Shown here: positions 26,093-36,270 of the stretch, in pieces
Position numbering within the stretch: position 1 is the stretch's first letter
Layout: each line of letters starts with the position of its first letter
Source: Neoroseomonas terrae
GTDB lineage: Bacteria; Pseudomonadota; Alphaproteobacteria; Acetobacterales; Acetobacteraceae
Direction of reading: 5' to 3'
Assembly: GCF_018129025.1 (NCBI RefSeq)
Contig: NZ_JAAEDI010000035.1
Coordinates: 1 to 54,926, forward strand
DNA: 54,926 bases
Made by a program: the position numbers and the translations under genes
Notes under the pieces: model-generated
What the model was told of the DNA's origin: nothing
What the model saw: the letters and a program-made list of their open reading frames with translations, nothing else
Database searches by the model: none

Positions 26093-27898
26093 GTGACTGT
26101 CGGCAATTATGGAGTAACGAAGATCACGTCCCCGTCGCCGGCCCATCGCCTCGCCGCCCTTCGTGCCCGCCTCGCCGGTGCCGGGGTGCAAGGTTTCATC
26201 GTCCCGCGCTCCGATGAGCATCTGGGCGAGTATGTGCCGCCCTCGGCAGAGCGTCTCGCATGGCTCACCGGATTCACCGGCTCTGCCGGCATGGCGATCG
26301 TGCTGCCGGATCGCGCGACCGTATTCACCGACGGGCGCTATACGCTGCAGGTCCGCGACCAGACCGATCCGGCGTTGTGGGAATGCCGCCACATCACGGA
26401 TGAGCCGCCGGCCGAGTGGCTGAAGGCGCACGGGACGGACCTCGCCATCGGCTACGATCCCTGGCTGCATTCGGTATCGGCGCTGGAACGCCTGGCCGTG
26501 CCGGGGGTCCATCTGGTGCCGCTTCCGGCCAACCCGGTCGACGCCGCCTGGGCGGACCGGCCGGCGCCGCCGCTGGCAGAGGCCGTGCCACATGCACTCG
26601 GACAGGCCGGCAAGCCATCCGAGGAGAAGCGCGCCGAGGCGGCGGCCGCGCTGCGGGACGCAGGCGAGGCCGCCGCGGTGCTCGCCGATCCGCATTCAGC
26701 GGCCTGGCTGCTGAACATTCGTGGCGGGGATCTCGCGCATACGCCGCTCGCCCTCGGCTTCGCCCTGCTGCACGCCGATGCGCGGGTCGAGCTGTTCATG
26801 GCGCCGGAGAAGGTGCCGGCCGAGACGCGGGTGCACCTCGGCAACCAGGTGGTGGTCCGCCCGCGTGAGGAACTGCCGCGCGCGCTCGATGCGCTGCGCG
26901 GGCGGCGCGTGCGGATCGATGCCGATGCGACGCCGGCGTGGTTCACCGACTGGCTGAAGCAGGCGGGTGCGGAAATCAGCATTGGCGAGGACCCCTGCCG
27001 CCTGCCGCGCGCCTGCAAGAACGCGGTGGAGCGCGACGGCGCGCGCGCGGCGCATCGCCGCGACGCGGTGGCAATGGCGCGCTTCCTTTCCTGGTTCGCG
27101 GCGCAGGCGCCGAAGGGCAAGCTGACCGAGATCTCGGCCGCCGCGCAGCTTCTCGCCTTCCGCCAGGACGTCACGATGTTCCGCGCGGAATCCTTCCCCG
27201 CCATCTCCGGCGCCGGCGAGCACGGCGCCATCGTGCACTATCGCGTCACGCCCGAGACCGACCGCCGCATCGCGCCCGACGAGGTCTATCTGATCGATTC
27301 CGGCGCGCAGTATCTGGACGGCACGACGGACATCACGCGCACGCTCTGGACCGGCCCGGGCGTCGCGGCACCGGAACTTAAGGACCGGGTGACGCGCGTG
27401 CTGAAGGGGCACATCGCCCTGGCGACGGCGCGCTTCCCCGCCGGCGTCGCCGGGCCGCACCTGGATGCGCTGGCGCGCCGGCCGCTCTGGGATGTCGGGC
27501 TCGACTACGACCACGGCACGGGACACGGCGTCGGCTCCTTCCTGTCGGTGCATGAAGGGCCGGTGGCGTTCAGCCGTGCGGCCCGCATCGTTCCGCTGCG
27601 CGAGGGCATGATCCTGTCCGACGAGCCCGGCTTCTACGCCGCCGGCGAATACGGCATCCGGCTGGAGAACCTGCTGCTGGTGCTGCCCGCGGACCTGCCG
27701 CAGGCAACCCGCCCGTTCCTGTGCTTCGAGACGCTGACCCTGGCACCCTTCGACCGTGCTCTGATCGAACCCTCGCTGCTGACATCGACGGAGCGCGCGT
27801 GGCTCGATGCGTACCACGCGCGGGTGCTGGCGGAGGTCGGGCCGGAACTCGACGCGGCGACGGCGGATTGGCTGCGAGCGGCGTGCGCGCCCCTTTGA
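26093..27898 (+). CDS. pepP: Xaa-Pro aminopeptidase (aminopeptidase P family)
   Basis: An M24-family metallopeptidase of about 601 residues, the size of the three-domain aminopeptidase P form. Two creatinase-like N-terminal domains (from RLAALRARLAGAGVQGFIVPRSDEHLGEYVP) precede the pita-bread catalytic domain. The five metal ligands are visible: two aspartates in LIDSGAQYLDGTTDITRT, the histidine in GTGHGVGSFLSVHEGP, the glutamate in ILSDEPGFY and the glutamate in GIRLENLLLV. It removes N-terminal residues before proline, in the cytoplasm. No ATG lies in frame near the conserved start; the GTG at 26093 is the best candidate and gives a short leader (MTVGNYGVTKITSPSPAHRL). The next gene overlaps its 3' end. 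Confidence 0.92.
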   Translation: MTVGNYGVTKITSPSPAHRLAALRARLAGAGVQGFIVPRSDEHLGEYVPPSAERLAWLTGFTGSAGMAIVLPDRATVFTDGRYTLQVRDQTDPALWECRHITDEPPAEWLKAHGTDLAIGYDPWLHSVSALERLAVPGVHLVPLPANPVDAAWADRPAPPLAEAVPHALGQAGKPSEEKRAEAAAALRDAGEAAAVLADPHSAAWLLNIRGGDLAHTPLALGFALLHADARVELFMAPEKVPAETRVHLGNQVVVRPREELPRALDALRGRRVRIDADATPAWFTDWLKQAGAEISIGEDPCRLPRACKNAVERDGARAAHRRDAVAMARFLSWFAAQAPKGKLTEISAAAQLLAFRQDVTMFRAESFPAISGAGEHGAIVHYRVTPETDRRIAPDEVYLIDSGAQYLDGTTDITRTLWTGPGVAAPELKDRVTRVLKGHIALATARFPAGVAGPHLDALARRPLWDVGLDYDHGTGHGVGSFLSVHEGPVAFSRAARIVPLREGMILSDEPGFYAAGEYGIRLENLLLVLPADLPQATRPFLCFETLTLAPFDRALIEPSLLTSTERAWLDAYHARVLAEVGPELDAATADWLRAACAPL

Positions 27899-28707
27899 CG
27901 TCCGACGGACCCGAGAACGGGGCCGCTCCCCGCCTCGCCGGGCAGCGGGTGCTCCTGGTCTACGGCCTGCTGGGGGAGGTCGCGGTCGCCTTCCGGCCCT
28001 TCGGGCTGGAATACATGCAGCCGCTGGCCGAATGGCTGCTGGAGCAGGGCGCGCTCGTCTCGGTGGTGAAGCTGCGCACGGCGGAATCGGTCTCGGCCAA
28101 TGCGGCGCGGCTGCGCGCCGAGATCCTGGCGGACCCTGCGCCGGCCCTGGTGATCGCCCACAGCAAGGGCGGGCTGGAGGCGCTGGCCGCGCTGCTGGAC
28201 CCTGCGGCGCAGGCGCGCTGCGTGGGCTTCCTCGCCATGCAGTCGCCCTTCTACGGCAGCCCGGTCGCCGATGTGGTGGTGGGTGCGAAGCCGCTCGAAG
28301 CCGCGGCGGGTGGCCTCGCACGGCTTCTGCGGATCGGCACGAAGGAGGGCGTGCGCGACCTGACCACCACGGCGCGGCGCGCCTGGATGGCGGCGGCGGA
28401 TGCACCGATCCGCCGGCTTCTCGCCGCGCTGCCGGTCGCCTGCCTGGCGACGGCGCTGGATGACCACAAGGCGCGCGGGCGCGAAAGGCTGCACCTGGCC
28501 GCCGCGCAATGGATGGAGAAGCGCGGCTACGGACCCAATGACGGCCTGGTGCCGGTGGACAGCGCGCTGATCCCCGGTGCCCGGCATGTGGTGCTGCCGG
28601 GCAGCCACATCGCGAGCGTCAGCCGCGGGCCCGGCCGCGATCCGGTGGCGGCGATGCGCGACGGGCTCGATGCCCTGTTCAGCGGGGCGACCCCGCCAGC
28701 AGCCTGA
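27883..28707 (+). CDS. Alpha/beta hydrolase-like protein
   Basis: A protein of about 274 residues with an alpha/beta-hydrolase look. An early strand and oxyanion-type turn (QRVLLVYGLLGE) is followed by LVIAHSKGGLEALAALL, a nucleophile elbow with Ser94 in the variant AHSKGG context. A final histidine segment is LPGSHIASVS. The FYGSPVAD loop after the elbow is lipase-like. Substrate unknown. Two starts are possible: GTG at 27883 (used here), or TTG at 27895, which overlaps the pepP stop as TTGA. Either way the gene is coupled to pepP. Its 3' end overlaps the convergent broken lysE gene by 29 bases. Confidence 0.75.
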   Translation: MRAPLTSDGPENGAAPRLAGQRVLLVYGLLGEVAVAFRPFGLEYMQPLAEWLLEQGALVSVVKLRTAESVSANAARLRAEILADPAPALVIAHSKGGLEALAALLDPAAQARCVGFLAMQSPFYGSPVADVVVGAKPLEAAAGGLARLLRIGTKEGVRDLTTTARRAWMAAADAPIRRLLAALPVACLATALDDHKARGRERLHLAAAQWMEKRGYGPNDGLVPVDSALIPGARHVVLPGSHIASVSRGPGRDPVAAMRDGLDALFSGATPPAA

Positions 28708-29317
28708 CGCCGAGGCCGAGGAACAGCGTCCCGGCCGCGCCGTCCAGCCAACGCCCGGCGGAGGAGGTCCGCAACCGCCCGGCGATGCGCGACGCGCCGG
28801 CGATCAGTACCGCGAAGAAGGGAACGGACATCAGCGGCAGCAGCGGGCCGAGGATCAGCATCTGCACCCAGGGCGGGCTGCGCGCCGGGTCCACGAACAG
28901 CGGCACGAAGGCAAGGAAGAACAGCCCGACCTTCGGGTTAAGCAGGTTGGTCAGGAATCCCTACCGCCACGCAGCGGCGAGAGACACCGTCGGCGCCCCG
29001 CCATGGCCGAGCCCGCCCGAACCGCGCAGCGCCGCCCGGATGGCCTGCACACCGAGCCACAGGAGGTACAACGCGCCGATGACGCGCAGCGTGGTGAACA
29101 ACGCGGGGTTGGCCGCGACCAGCGCCGCGACGCCGGCGGCCGCGGCCAGGATCTGGACCGCCGCGCCGGTGAAGACGCCGAGCGTCGCCGCCCAGCCGCG
29201 CCGCGCCCCGCCCGAGATGGTCTGCGCGAGCACGAAGGCCATGTCCGGCCCCGGCGTCAGCACGAGCACGACGCAGGCGAGCAGGTAACCGGCAAGAAGG
29301 CTGGGATCGACGGGCAT
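28679..29317 (-). pseudogene. LysE/RhtB-family amino-acid exporter interrupted by an amber codon
   Basis: Codons 1-118 (MPVDPSLLAGYLLACVVLVLTPGPDMAF onward) form the N-terminal half of a LysE/RhtB exporter, including the hallmark LTPGPDMAFVLAQTISGGARRGWAATLGVFTGA. Codon 119 (28963-28961) is TAG. In the same frame the sequence continues with GFLTNLLNPKVGLFFLAFVPLFVD, the typical second-half start, and on through the last helices to TGA at 28679, giving 212 codons, a normal family length. At codon 119 homologs usually have glutamine (RQGFLTNLLNPK), so a single CAG to TAG change explains the break; there is no frameshift. It would be non-functional unless amber is suppressed, or the base is a sequencing error. 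The start follows AGGACG. Confidence 0.85.
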
Positions 29318-29363
29318 GGGTGACGTCCTGCGCCACCCATGCGCCATCGGTCCAATAGATTGG

Positions 29364-29382
29364 CCTGATGCGCGGCATCAGG
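29364..29382 (-). terminator. Hairpin downstream of ohr
   Basis: A perfect eight-base-pair stem (CCTGATGC/GCATCAGG) with a three-base loop lies 13 bases past the ohr stop and in front of the broken lysE gene. It lacks a U run. It could be a terminator or, less likely, an operator of the exporter gene. Confidence 0.4.
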
Positions 29383-29395
29383 CGCCTTGATGCGT

Positions 29396-29833
29396 TCAGC
29401 CGCCGTGGACGGCGAGCGTCACATCCACGTTGCCGCGGGTGGCGTGGGAGTACGGGCAGATCTTCTCATGCGCCTCCTTCGCCAGTGTCTCGAGTGTCGC
29501 CTGCGGGACCGAGGGGTCCTCGACCTTCAGCGTGACGGCGAGGCCGAAGCCCCCGCCCTCCCGCGGCCCGATGGACACGGCGGCGGTGATCGTCGCGCCG
29601 GCGGCATTCACCTTGTGCTGGCGGCCGATGAAGTCGAGCGCGCCGCCGAAGCACGCGGCATAGCCGGCGGCGAAAAGGTGTTCAGGGGTCGCGGTGCCGG
29701 GCTTGCCAGGGCCGCCCATCGCCTTCGGCACGGACAGGTCCACGGAGACGATGCCGTCATCCGAGGCGGTATGGCCGTTGCGCCCGCCCGTGGCGGTGCC
29801 GATGGCGGTGAACTTGGCGTCGATCTTGTCCAT
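29396..29833 (-). CDS. ohr: Organic hydroperoxide resistance protein (Ohr/OsmC family)
   Basis: A 145-residue Ohr-type protein. Two reactive cysteines are in the expected places: the peroxidatic one in HLFAAGYAACFGGAL and the resolving one in EKICPYSHATRGNVDV. The family glycines and the C-terminal strand are present, and length is normal. Ohr reduces organic and lipid hydroperoxides with dihydrolipoamide as electron donor, in the cytoplasm. The Ohr rather than OsmC assignment follows from the ICPYSHATRGN motif. No adjacent ohrR gene (MarR type) is present; the window's marR gene is about 18 kb away and next to a transporter. Confidence 0.93.
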   Translation of the reverse strand: MDKIDAKFTAIGTATGGRNGHTASDDGIVSVDLSVPKAMGGPGKPGTATPEHLFAAGYAACFGGALDFIGRQHKVNAAGATITAAVSIGPREGGGFGLAVTLKVEDPSVPQATLETLAKEAHEKICPYSHATRGNVDVTLAVHGG

Positions 29834-29960
29834 GCGGGCCGTTCTCCGTTGTGCTGGCCCTTCAGAGGTGGGCCGCAGGACGGCGGAGGCAAGTCGGCGG
29901 CGGGCGATTGGGCGCCCGGTACCAATGCCCCCGGCGTCGCGAACCTGCCGCCGAGCGGCG

Positions 29961-32586
<2,626 letters not shown>

Positions 32587-32590
<4 letters not shown>

Positions 32591-33096
32591 CGCGGCGGTT
32601 CCGCGGCGAGGTTCAGGAAATCCTGCTGGACGACGGCGAAGGCCATGACGGGTTCTCCCTTGCTGCCGAGGCGGCGATAGAAGGCATGGGCGGCGCCGTT
32701 GGTCTCGCGCGCCGTCAGCCAGAGATGGCGCGCCCCCTGCGCATGCCCCGAGCGCGCCATGGCGGCGAGCAGGGCGCGGGCGATACCCTCGCGGCGTCGC
32801 TCCGGCACGACATAGAGATCGCCGACATAGACGCCCGGTTCGGCGTGGCCGGTCTCATAGGTTGCGTGGCCCGTGGCGTAGCCGATCAGCGTGCCGTCGG
32901 GGGCCTCCGCGACGACCACGATGGCCTTGCCGATCAGGTCGCGGTGCAGCGTCTCGGCGGTTGCCAGGCAGGGGTTGCCTTCGGCGCGGTTCAGCGCCGC
33001 GACCAGTGCCAGCAACGGCACCGCATCGCGGTCTTCACCATGTCTGATACGGACCTGTGCGGCCCGTTCGGCGGGGCGGAGCGGGGGAGTGGACAC
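32587..33096 (-). CDS. GNAT-family acetyltransferase (paralog 2)
   Basis: A GNAT protein of about 169 residues. The start (VRIRHGEDRDAVPLLALVAALNRAEGNPCLA) parallels that of its downstream neighbour. The acetyl-CoA loop is VVPERRREGIARALLAAMARSGHAQGARHLWL, followed by AHAFYRRLGSKGEPVMAFAVVQQDFL. It uses either GTG at 33096, taken here, or TTG at 33102. It is the first gene of a three-gene unit with paralog 1 and ligA, all with four-base overlaps. A Bug receptor gene ends-to-starts upstream with about a 46-base gap on the same strand. Acceptor substrate unknown. Confidence 0.85.
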
Positions 33097-33142
33097 CGGC
33101 AACGCTATACCGGACGCGCCCGCCCGCGTCAGGCCGCGTGCA

Positions 33143-34117
33143 TCACTCGACGACGATGTTGCCGGCGCGGGCGACGGCGCCCCATTTCTCCCGCTCGGCC
33201 CGCATGAAGGTCAGCGTCTCATCCGGCGAGGTGAGACGTGGCGCGGCGCCCAGCTCGCGGAAGCGGCCGACCGTCGCTTCCTCCCGCAGCACCACGTTCA
33301 CGGCGTCGTTCACGCGGCGAAGTACCTCGGGTGGGGTCGCTTTCGGGGCCATGTAGGCATACCAGGCGACGACGGGCTGCGGGTCCAGCCCCAGCTCCAC
33401 CGTCGTCGGCACGTTCGGCATGCGTTCGGACCGCTCGGGCCCCGTCACCGCCAGCGCGCGCACGCGCCCGGCGGAGATGTGTCCCCACCCGGCACCGACG
33501 CTGTCCACCATGATCGGGACCTGGCCCGACACCACGTCCATCTGCGCTTGCGGCGTGCCGCGATACGGCACGCCCGGCATCACCAGCCGGTGCCGCAGCT
33601 TGAAATCCTCGACCAGAAGATGGTTGATCGAACCCGAGCTGGGATTGGCATAGTTCCAGCGATCCGGTTCCGCCTGCACCCGCGCGATCAGCCCGCTCAT
33701 GTCCTGGAAGGGGGAGGACGGGTTCACCACCCACACCAGTGGAGAGGCGACGGCCACGGAGATCGGCGCGAGGTCCTCCACCGGATCCAGCGGCATGTTG
33801 CGGTAGATCGCGGTGTTCACGCTGATAGCGCCGATATGCGCGAACAGCAGCACATGCCCGTCGGCGGGGCTGCGCTGCACTTCCGTCATGCCGATGATGC
33901 CGTTCGCGCCGGGCCTGTTGTCGATCACCACGGGCTGGCCCAGCAACTCGGACAGGCGCGGTGCCATCAGGCGGGCATAAGTGTCGTAGCCGCCTGCGGC
34001 ACTCGGCACGACGATGCGGATGGCGCGGCTTGGCCAGGCAGGCTGGGCGATCGCCGGCGCAGCGACCGCGACGGCGGGCAATGTCAACGCCGATCGGCGC
34101 GAGATGGTGCTGGACAT
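33143..34117 (-). CDS. Bug-family (TctC-like) periplasmic solute-binding protein
   Basis: A 324-residue tripartite-tricarboxylate-type receptor. The signal peptide MSSTISRRSALTLPAVAVAAPAIA carries a twin-arginine pattern (SRRSAL). The mature protein starts QPAWPSRAIRIVVPSAAGGYDTYARLMAPRLSELLGQPVVIDNRPGANGIIGMTEVQRSPADGHVLLF, the classic Bug N-terminus. It is followed by RGTPQAQMDVVSGQV and RVRALAVTGPERSERMPNVPTTVELG. These proteins bind carboxylates or similar small acids in the periplasm for a TctAB permease; no tctAB genes are here, and orphan Bug genes are common in related genomes. The ATG at 34117 follows GGGAGCGAAG. It is divergent from the acyl-CoA-dehydrogenase-like gene, with a shared 157-base gap. 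Confidence 0.93.
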   Translation of the reverse strand: MSSTISRRSALTLPAVAVAAPAIAQPAWPSRAIRIVVPSAAGGYDTYARLMAPRLSELLGQPVVIDNRPGANGIIGMTEVQRSPADGHVLLFAHIGAISVNTAIYRNMPLDPVEDLAPISVAVASPLVWVVNPSSPFQDMSGLIARVQAEPDRWNYANPSSGSINHLLVEDFKLRHRLVMPGVPYRGTPQAQMDVVSGQVPIMVDSVGAGWGHISAGRVRALAVTGPERSERMPNVPTTVELGLDPQPVVAWYAYMAPKATPPEVLRRVNDAVNVVLREEATVGRFRELGAAPRLTSPDETLTFMRAEREKWGAVARAGNIVVE

Positions 34118-34274
34118 GTCTTCGCTCCCGTCGCCACCGGTTCGCCCGCTGGCATTGAGCCGCGATCGGGCCACCCGTCCGCCCCTGCGTCAAGCGCTCG
34201 ATTGACGGGGCGAAGGACCGCGCGCCACACTCGACCCAGCCAGGATCGACAAGAACGGCGGGGGAAGCGGTGAC

Positions 34275-35480
34275 ATGAGCGCAGTGAGCCAATACGTGCT
34301 CCCGACACCGCTTGCCGATGATCCGGTCAGCCGTGCCCGCGCGATCGCGCCCATGATCGAAGCTGCGGCAGCGCGCATCGAACAGGATCGCGAACTACCC
34401 CCCGAACTGCTCGCGGCCATTCACGATGCCCGCCTGGTGCGTGCGCTGCTGCCACGCGCGATCGGTGGCGACGAGGCGACGCCCGAAACCTACTGCCGCA
34501 TGATGGAGGTGATCGCGCGCGCCGATGCATCCACCGCCTGGTGCATTGGCCAGGCGTCCGGATGCTCGATGGCGGCGGGCTATGTATCGCCGGAGGTGGC
34601 GCGCACGATCTGGGGGCCGCGCGACGCGTCGCTTGCCTGGGGTGCGGCCGGGCCCGACCAGATCGCGGAAGTCGTCGACGGCGGCTACAGAGTCACCGGC
34701 GTCTGGCCCTTCGCCAGCGGCGGCCGCCATGCCACCTGGTTCGGCGGCCACTGCCGCGTGCGTGAGCGTGACGGCACCATGCGCGGCAATCCCGACGGCA
34801 GCCCGTACGAACGCACGATGCTGTTCCCACGCGACGCCATCACGATGACCGAGAACTGGCAGGTCATGGGCCTGCGCGGCACCGGCAGCGATACCTACAG
34901 CGTCACAAACCTGTTCGTGCCCGAGGCCTACACTGTGCGGCGCGATCGCGACGAGGAACGTCAGGCCCTCGGCCACGGGCCGCTGTATCGCTTCACCACG
35001 ACGCATCTCTACGCCACGGGCTTCGCCTCCGTCGCGCTCGGCATCGCGCGCGGCATGCTCGACAGCTTCGTGGCGCTGGCGAGTGCGAAGACGCCCTGGT
35101 CCAGCACGCGGATGCTGCGCGACAGCCCGGCGCTGCAAAGCGGCCTCGCCCAGGCCGAGGGCCGTTGGCGCGCCGCGCGGGCCGGGCTGCACCTGACGCT
35201 GCGCGAGGTCTGGGAAAGCCTTGCCGCCGGCAACGTGATGACGACGGATCAGCGCGTCGCCATCCGGCTCGCCAGCACCTTCGCCACGCATCAGGCGAAG
35301 GAGGCCGCGGACTTCGCCTGGGCCGAAGCCGGCGCCAGCGCCATCTTCGAGAGCCAGCCCTTCGAGCGCCGCTTCCGCGACATCCACGCGGTGACGCAGC
35401 AGATCCAGGCTCGCCGCGCCCATTTCGAGACCGTGGGGCAGCATCTGATGGGCCTCACGCCACATCCCCGCTTCCTCTGA
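34275..35480 (+). CDS. Acyl-CoA dehydrogenase-like flavin-dependent monooxygenase
   Basis: A 401-residue protein with the acyl-CoA-dehydrogenase fold. It resembles the group D flavin monooxygenases (HsaA, HpaB-like hydroxylase components) more than true dehydrogenases. Visible segments are the N-terminal helix PPELLAAIHDARLVRALLPRAIGGDEATPETYCRMMEVIARADASTAW, the flavin-binding middle VTGVWPFASGGRHATWF and QVMGLRGTGSDTYSVTNLFVPE, and a C-terminal AEAGASAIFESQPFERRFRDIHAVTQQIQARRAHFETVG. The catalytic base typical of acyl-CoA dehydrogenases is not evident. The VOC gene starts 16 bases after its stop, which suggests an aromatic-degradation pair (oxygenase plus ring-cleavage-like VOC protein), but substrates are unknown. 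Confidence 0.85.
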   Translation: MSAVSQYVLPTPLADDPVSRARAIAPMIEAAAARIEQDRELPPELLAAIHDARLVRALLPRAIGGDEATPETYCRMMEVIARADASTAWCIGQASGCSMAAGYVSPEVARTIWGPRDASLAWGAAGPDQIAEVVDGGYRVTGVWPFASGGRHATWFGGHCRVRERDGTMRGNPDGSPYERTMLFPRDAITMTENWQVMGLRGTGSDTYSVTNLFVPEAYTVRRDRDEERQALGHGPLYRFTTTHLYATGFASVALGIARGMLDSFVALASAKTPWSSTRMLRDSPALQSGLAQAEGRWRAARAGLHLTLREVWESLAAGNVMTTDQRVAIRLASTFATHQAKEAADFAWAEAGASAIFESQPFERRFRDIHAVTQQIQARRAHFETVGQHLMGLTPHPRFL

Positions 35481-35496
35481 TGCTGGAGACGCGACC

Positions 35497-35904
35497 ATGC
35501 CGCTGGAAGGCCTGAACCACTACACCATCCGCCCCGTGGACCTGCAGAAGACGCGGGATTTCTACGTGGACCTGTTGGGGCTCGAGGATGGTTACCGGCC
35601 GCCGCTCGGCTTCGAGGGGTACTGGCTGTACTGCGGCGGGAACCCGACCGTGCACCTGATCGGCCCGCGCCCGCAACGCGAGGCCGGGTGGCCGGAGCGC
35701 GTCGTCGGGCCGACCGGTTTGCTCGACCACATCGCCTTCTCCTGTACCGGCCTTGCAGAAATGCGCGATCGGCTGACGAAGAACGGCGTGACGTTCGAAG
35801 AACGTGTCATCCCTCGCGACCGGCAGACGCAGCTGTTCCTCCACGATCCCGATGGCGTGGCGGTGGAACTGAACTATCCGCCGTCGGAGACGGCGCCGGC
35901 TTAG
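35497..35904 (+). CDS. VOC-family (glyoxalase/dioxygenase fold) protein
   Basis: A 135-residue single VOC module. It starts MPLEGLNHYTIRPVDLQKTRDFYVDLLGLEDGYRPP, has a second half beginning LLDHIAFSCTGLAEMRDRLTKNGVTFEERV and ends LFLHDPDGVAVELNYP. Candidate metal ligands are His8, His79 in DHIAF and the final Glu in VELNYP, the usual His-His-Glu set. These folds include glyoxalase I, extradiol dioxygenases and antibiotic resistance proteins; the partner acyl-CoA-dehydrogenase-like gene 16 bases upstream favours a catabolic role. Its stop is followed after 11 bases by a bipartite hairpin module. Confidence 0.87.
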   Translation: MPLEGLNHYTIRPVDLQKTRDFYVDLLGLEDGYRPPLGFEGYWLYCGGNPTVHLIGPRPQREAGWPERVVGPTGLLDHIAFSCTGLAEMRDRLTKNGVTFEERVIPRDRQTQLFLHDPDGVAVELNYPPSETAPA

Positions 35905-35915
35905 CCGCGACGGGA

Positions 35916-35972
35916 CCGAGAGGGGCATTGCCCCTCTCGGGCTCTCCCCACCAAAGGCCGAAAGGCCTTTGG
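35916..35972 (+). repeat. Bipartite hairpin module, copy A (3' of VOC gene)
   Basis: First hairpin: CCGAGAGGGGC / GCCCCTCTCGG, 11 base pairs with a three-base loop (35916-35940). Second hairpin: CCAAAGGCC / GGCCTTTGG, nine base pairs with a GAAA loop (35951-35972). A ten-base GCTCTCCCCA spacer separates them. It begins 11 bases after the VOC stop. Copies with the same order of parts relative to the preceding gene are at 36229-36170 (after recN) and 45765-45706 (after murC). Confidence 0.9.
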
Positions 35973-36169
35973 AAACCTCAAGCCGCCTTCGCAGACAGAC
36001 CAGGTCCAAGACGACAAGGGGCGGCAGTGTCGACGTGCCGAGCCCGCGTCATGCCAACGACAATGAGGAGCGCACCAAGCCGGGCGCCTGGAATCAACCC
36101 AGGCACTTGGCACGGCGCGCCTCGCCTCCTTGAGAACCGCCCGTTGTGCTCGATACCCAATGGAGGCTT
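35973..36169. other. Non-coding spacer between two inverted hairpin modules
   Basis: About 197 bases between modules A and B, in the convergent gap of the VOC and recN genes. No gene was recognised. Part of it can fold: CCAAG (36076-36080) and GCCTGG (36086-36091) pair with CCAGGC (36099-36104) and CTTGG (36106-36110) around an AATCAAC loop. The fold is not tRNA-like and no promoter is clear. An antisense-type open frame crosses the whole region, but it has repeat-derived composition and is not credited. Confidence 0.5.
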
Positions 36170-36229
36170 CCAAAGGCCTTTCGGCCTTTGGTGGGGTGAG
36201 GTCCGGAGAGGGGCGACGCCCCTCTCTGG
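36170..36229 (-). repeat. Bipartite hairpin module, copy B (3' of recN)
   Basis: On the minus strand, reading away from recN, a 12-base-pair GC-rich hairpin comes first (36229-36203, one G-U pair, loop of three). A spacer and the nine-base-pair CCAAAGGCC/GGCCTTTGG hairpin (36191-36170) follow. It begins 41 bases after the recN stop. It is in inverted orientation to copy A, so the VOC-recN gap carries one module for each convergent gene. Confidence 0.9.
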
Positions 36230-36270
36230 TCACCCGCCGCGCAGAACCTCGGTAAAGCGGTCCCTCTCCG

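Noticed and set aside
28679..29317. Frameshift in the lysE gene
   Set aside because: Both halves are in the same frame; the only defect is an in-frame TAG.
35973..36169. tRNA or small RNA gene in the VOC-recN gap
   Set aside because: The folded part has one bulged stem only; no cloverleaf, no CCA end and no clear promoter or terminator of its own.
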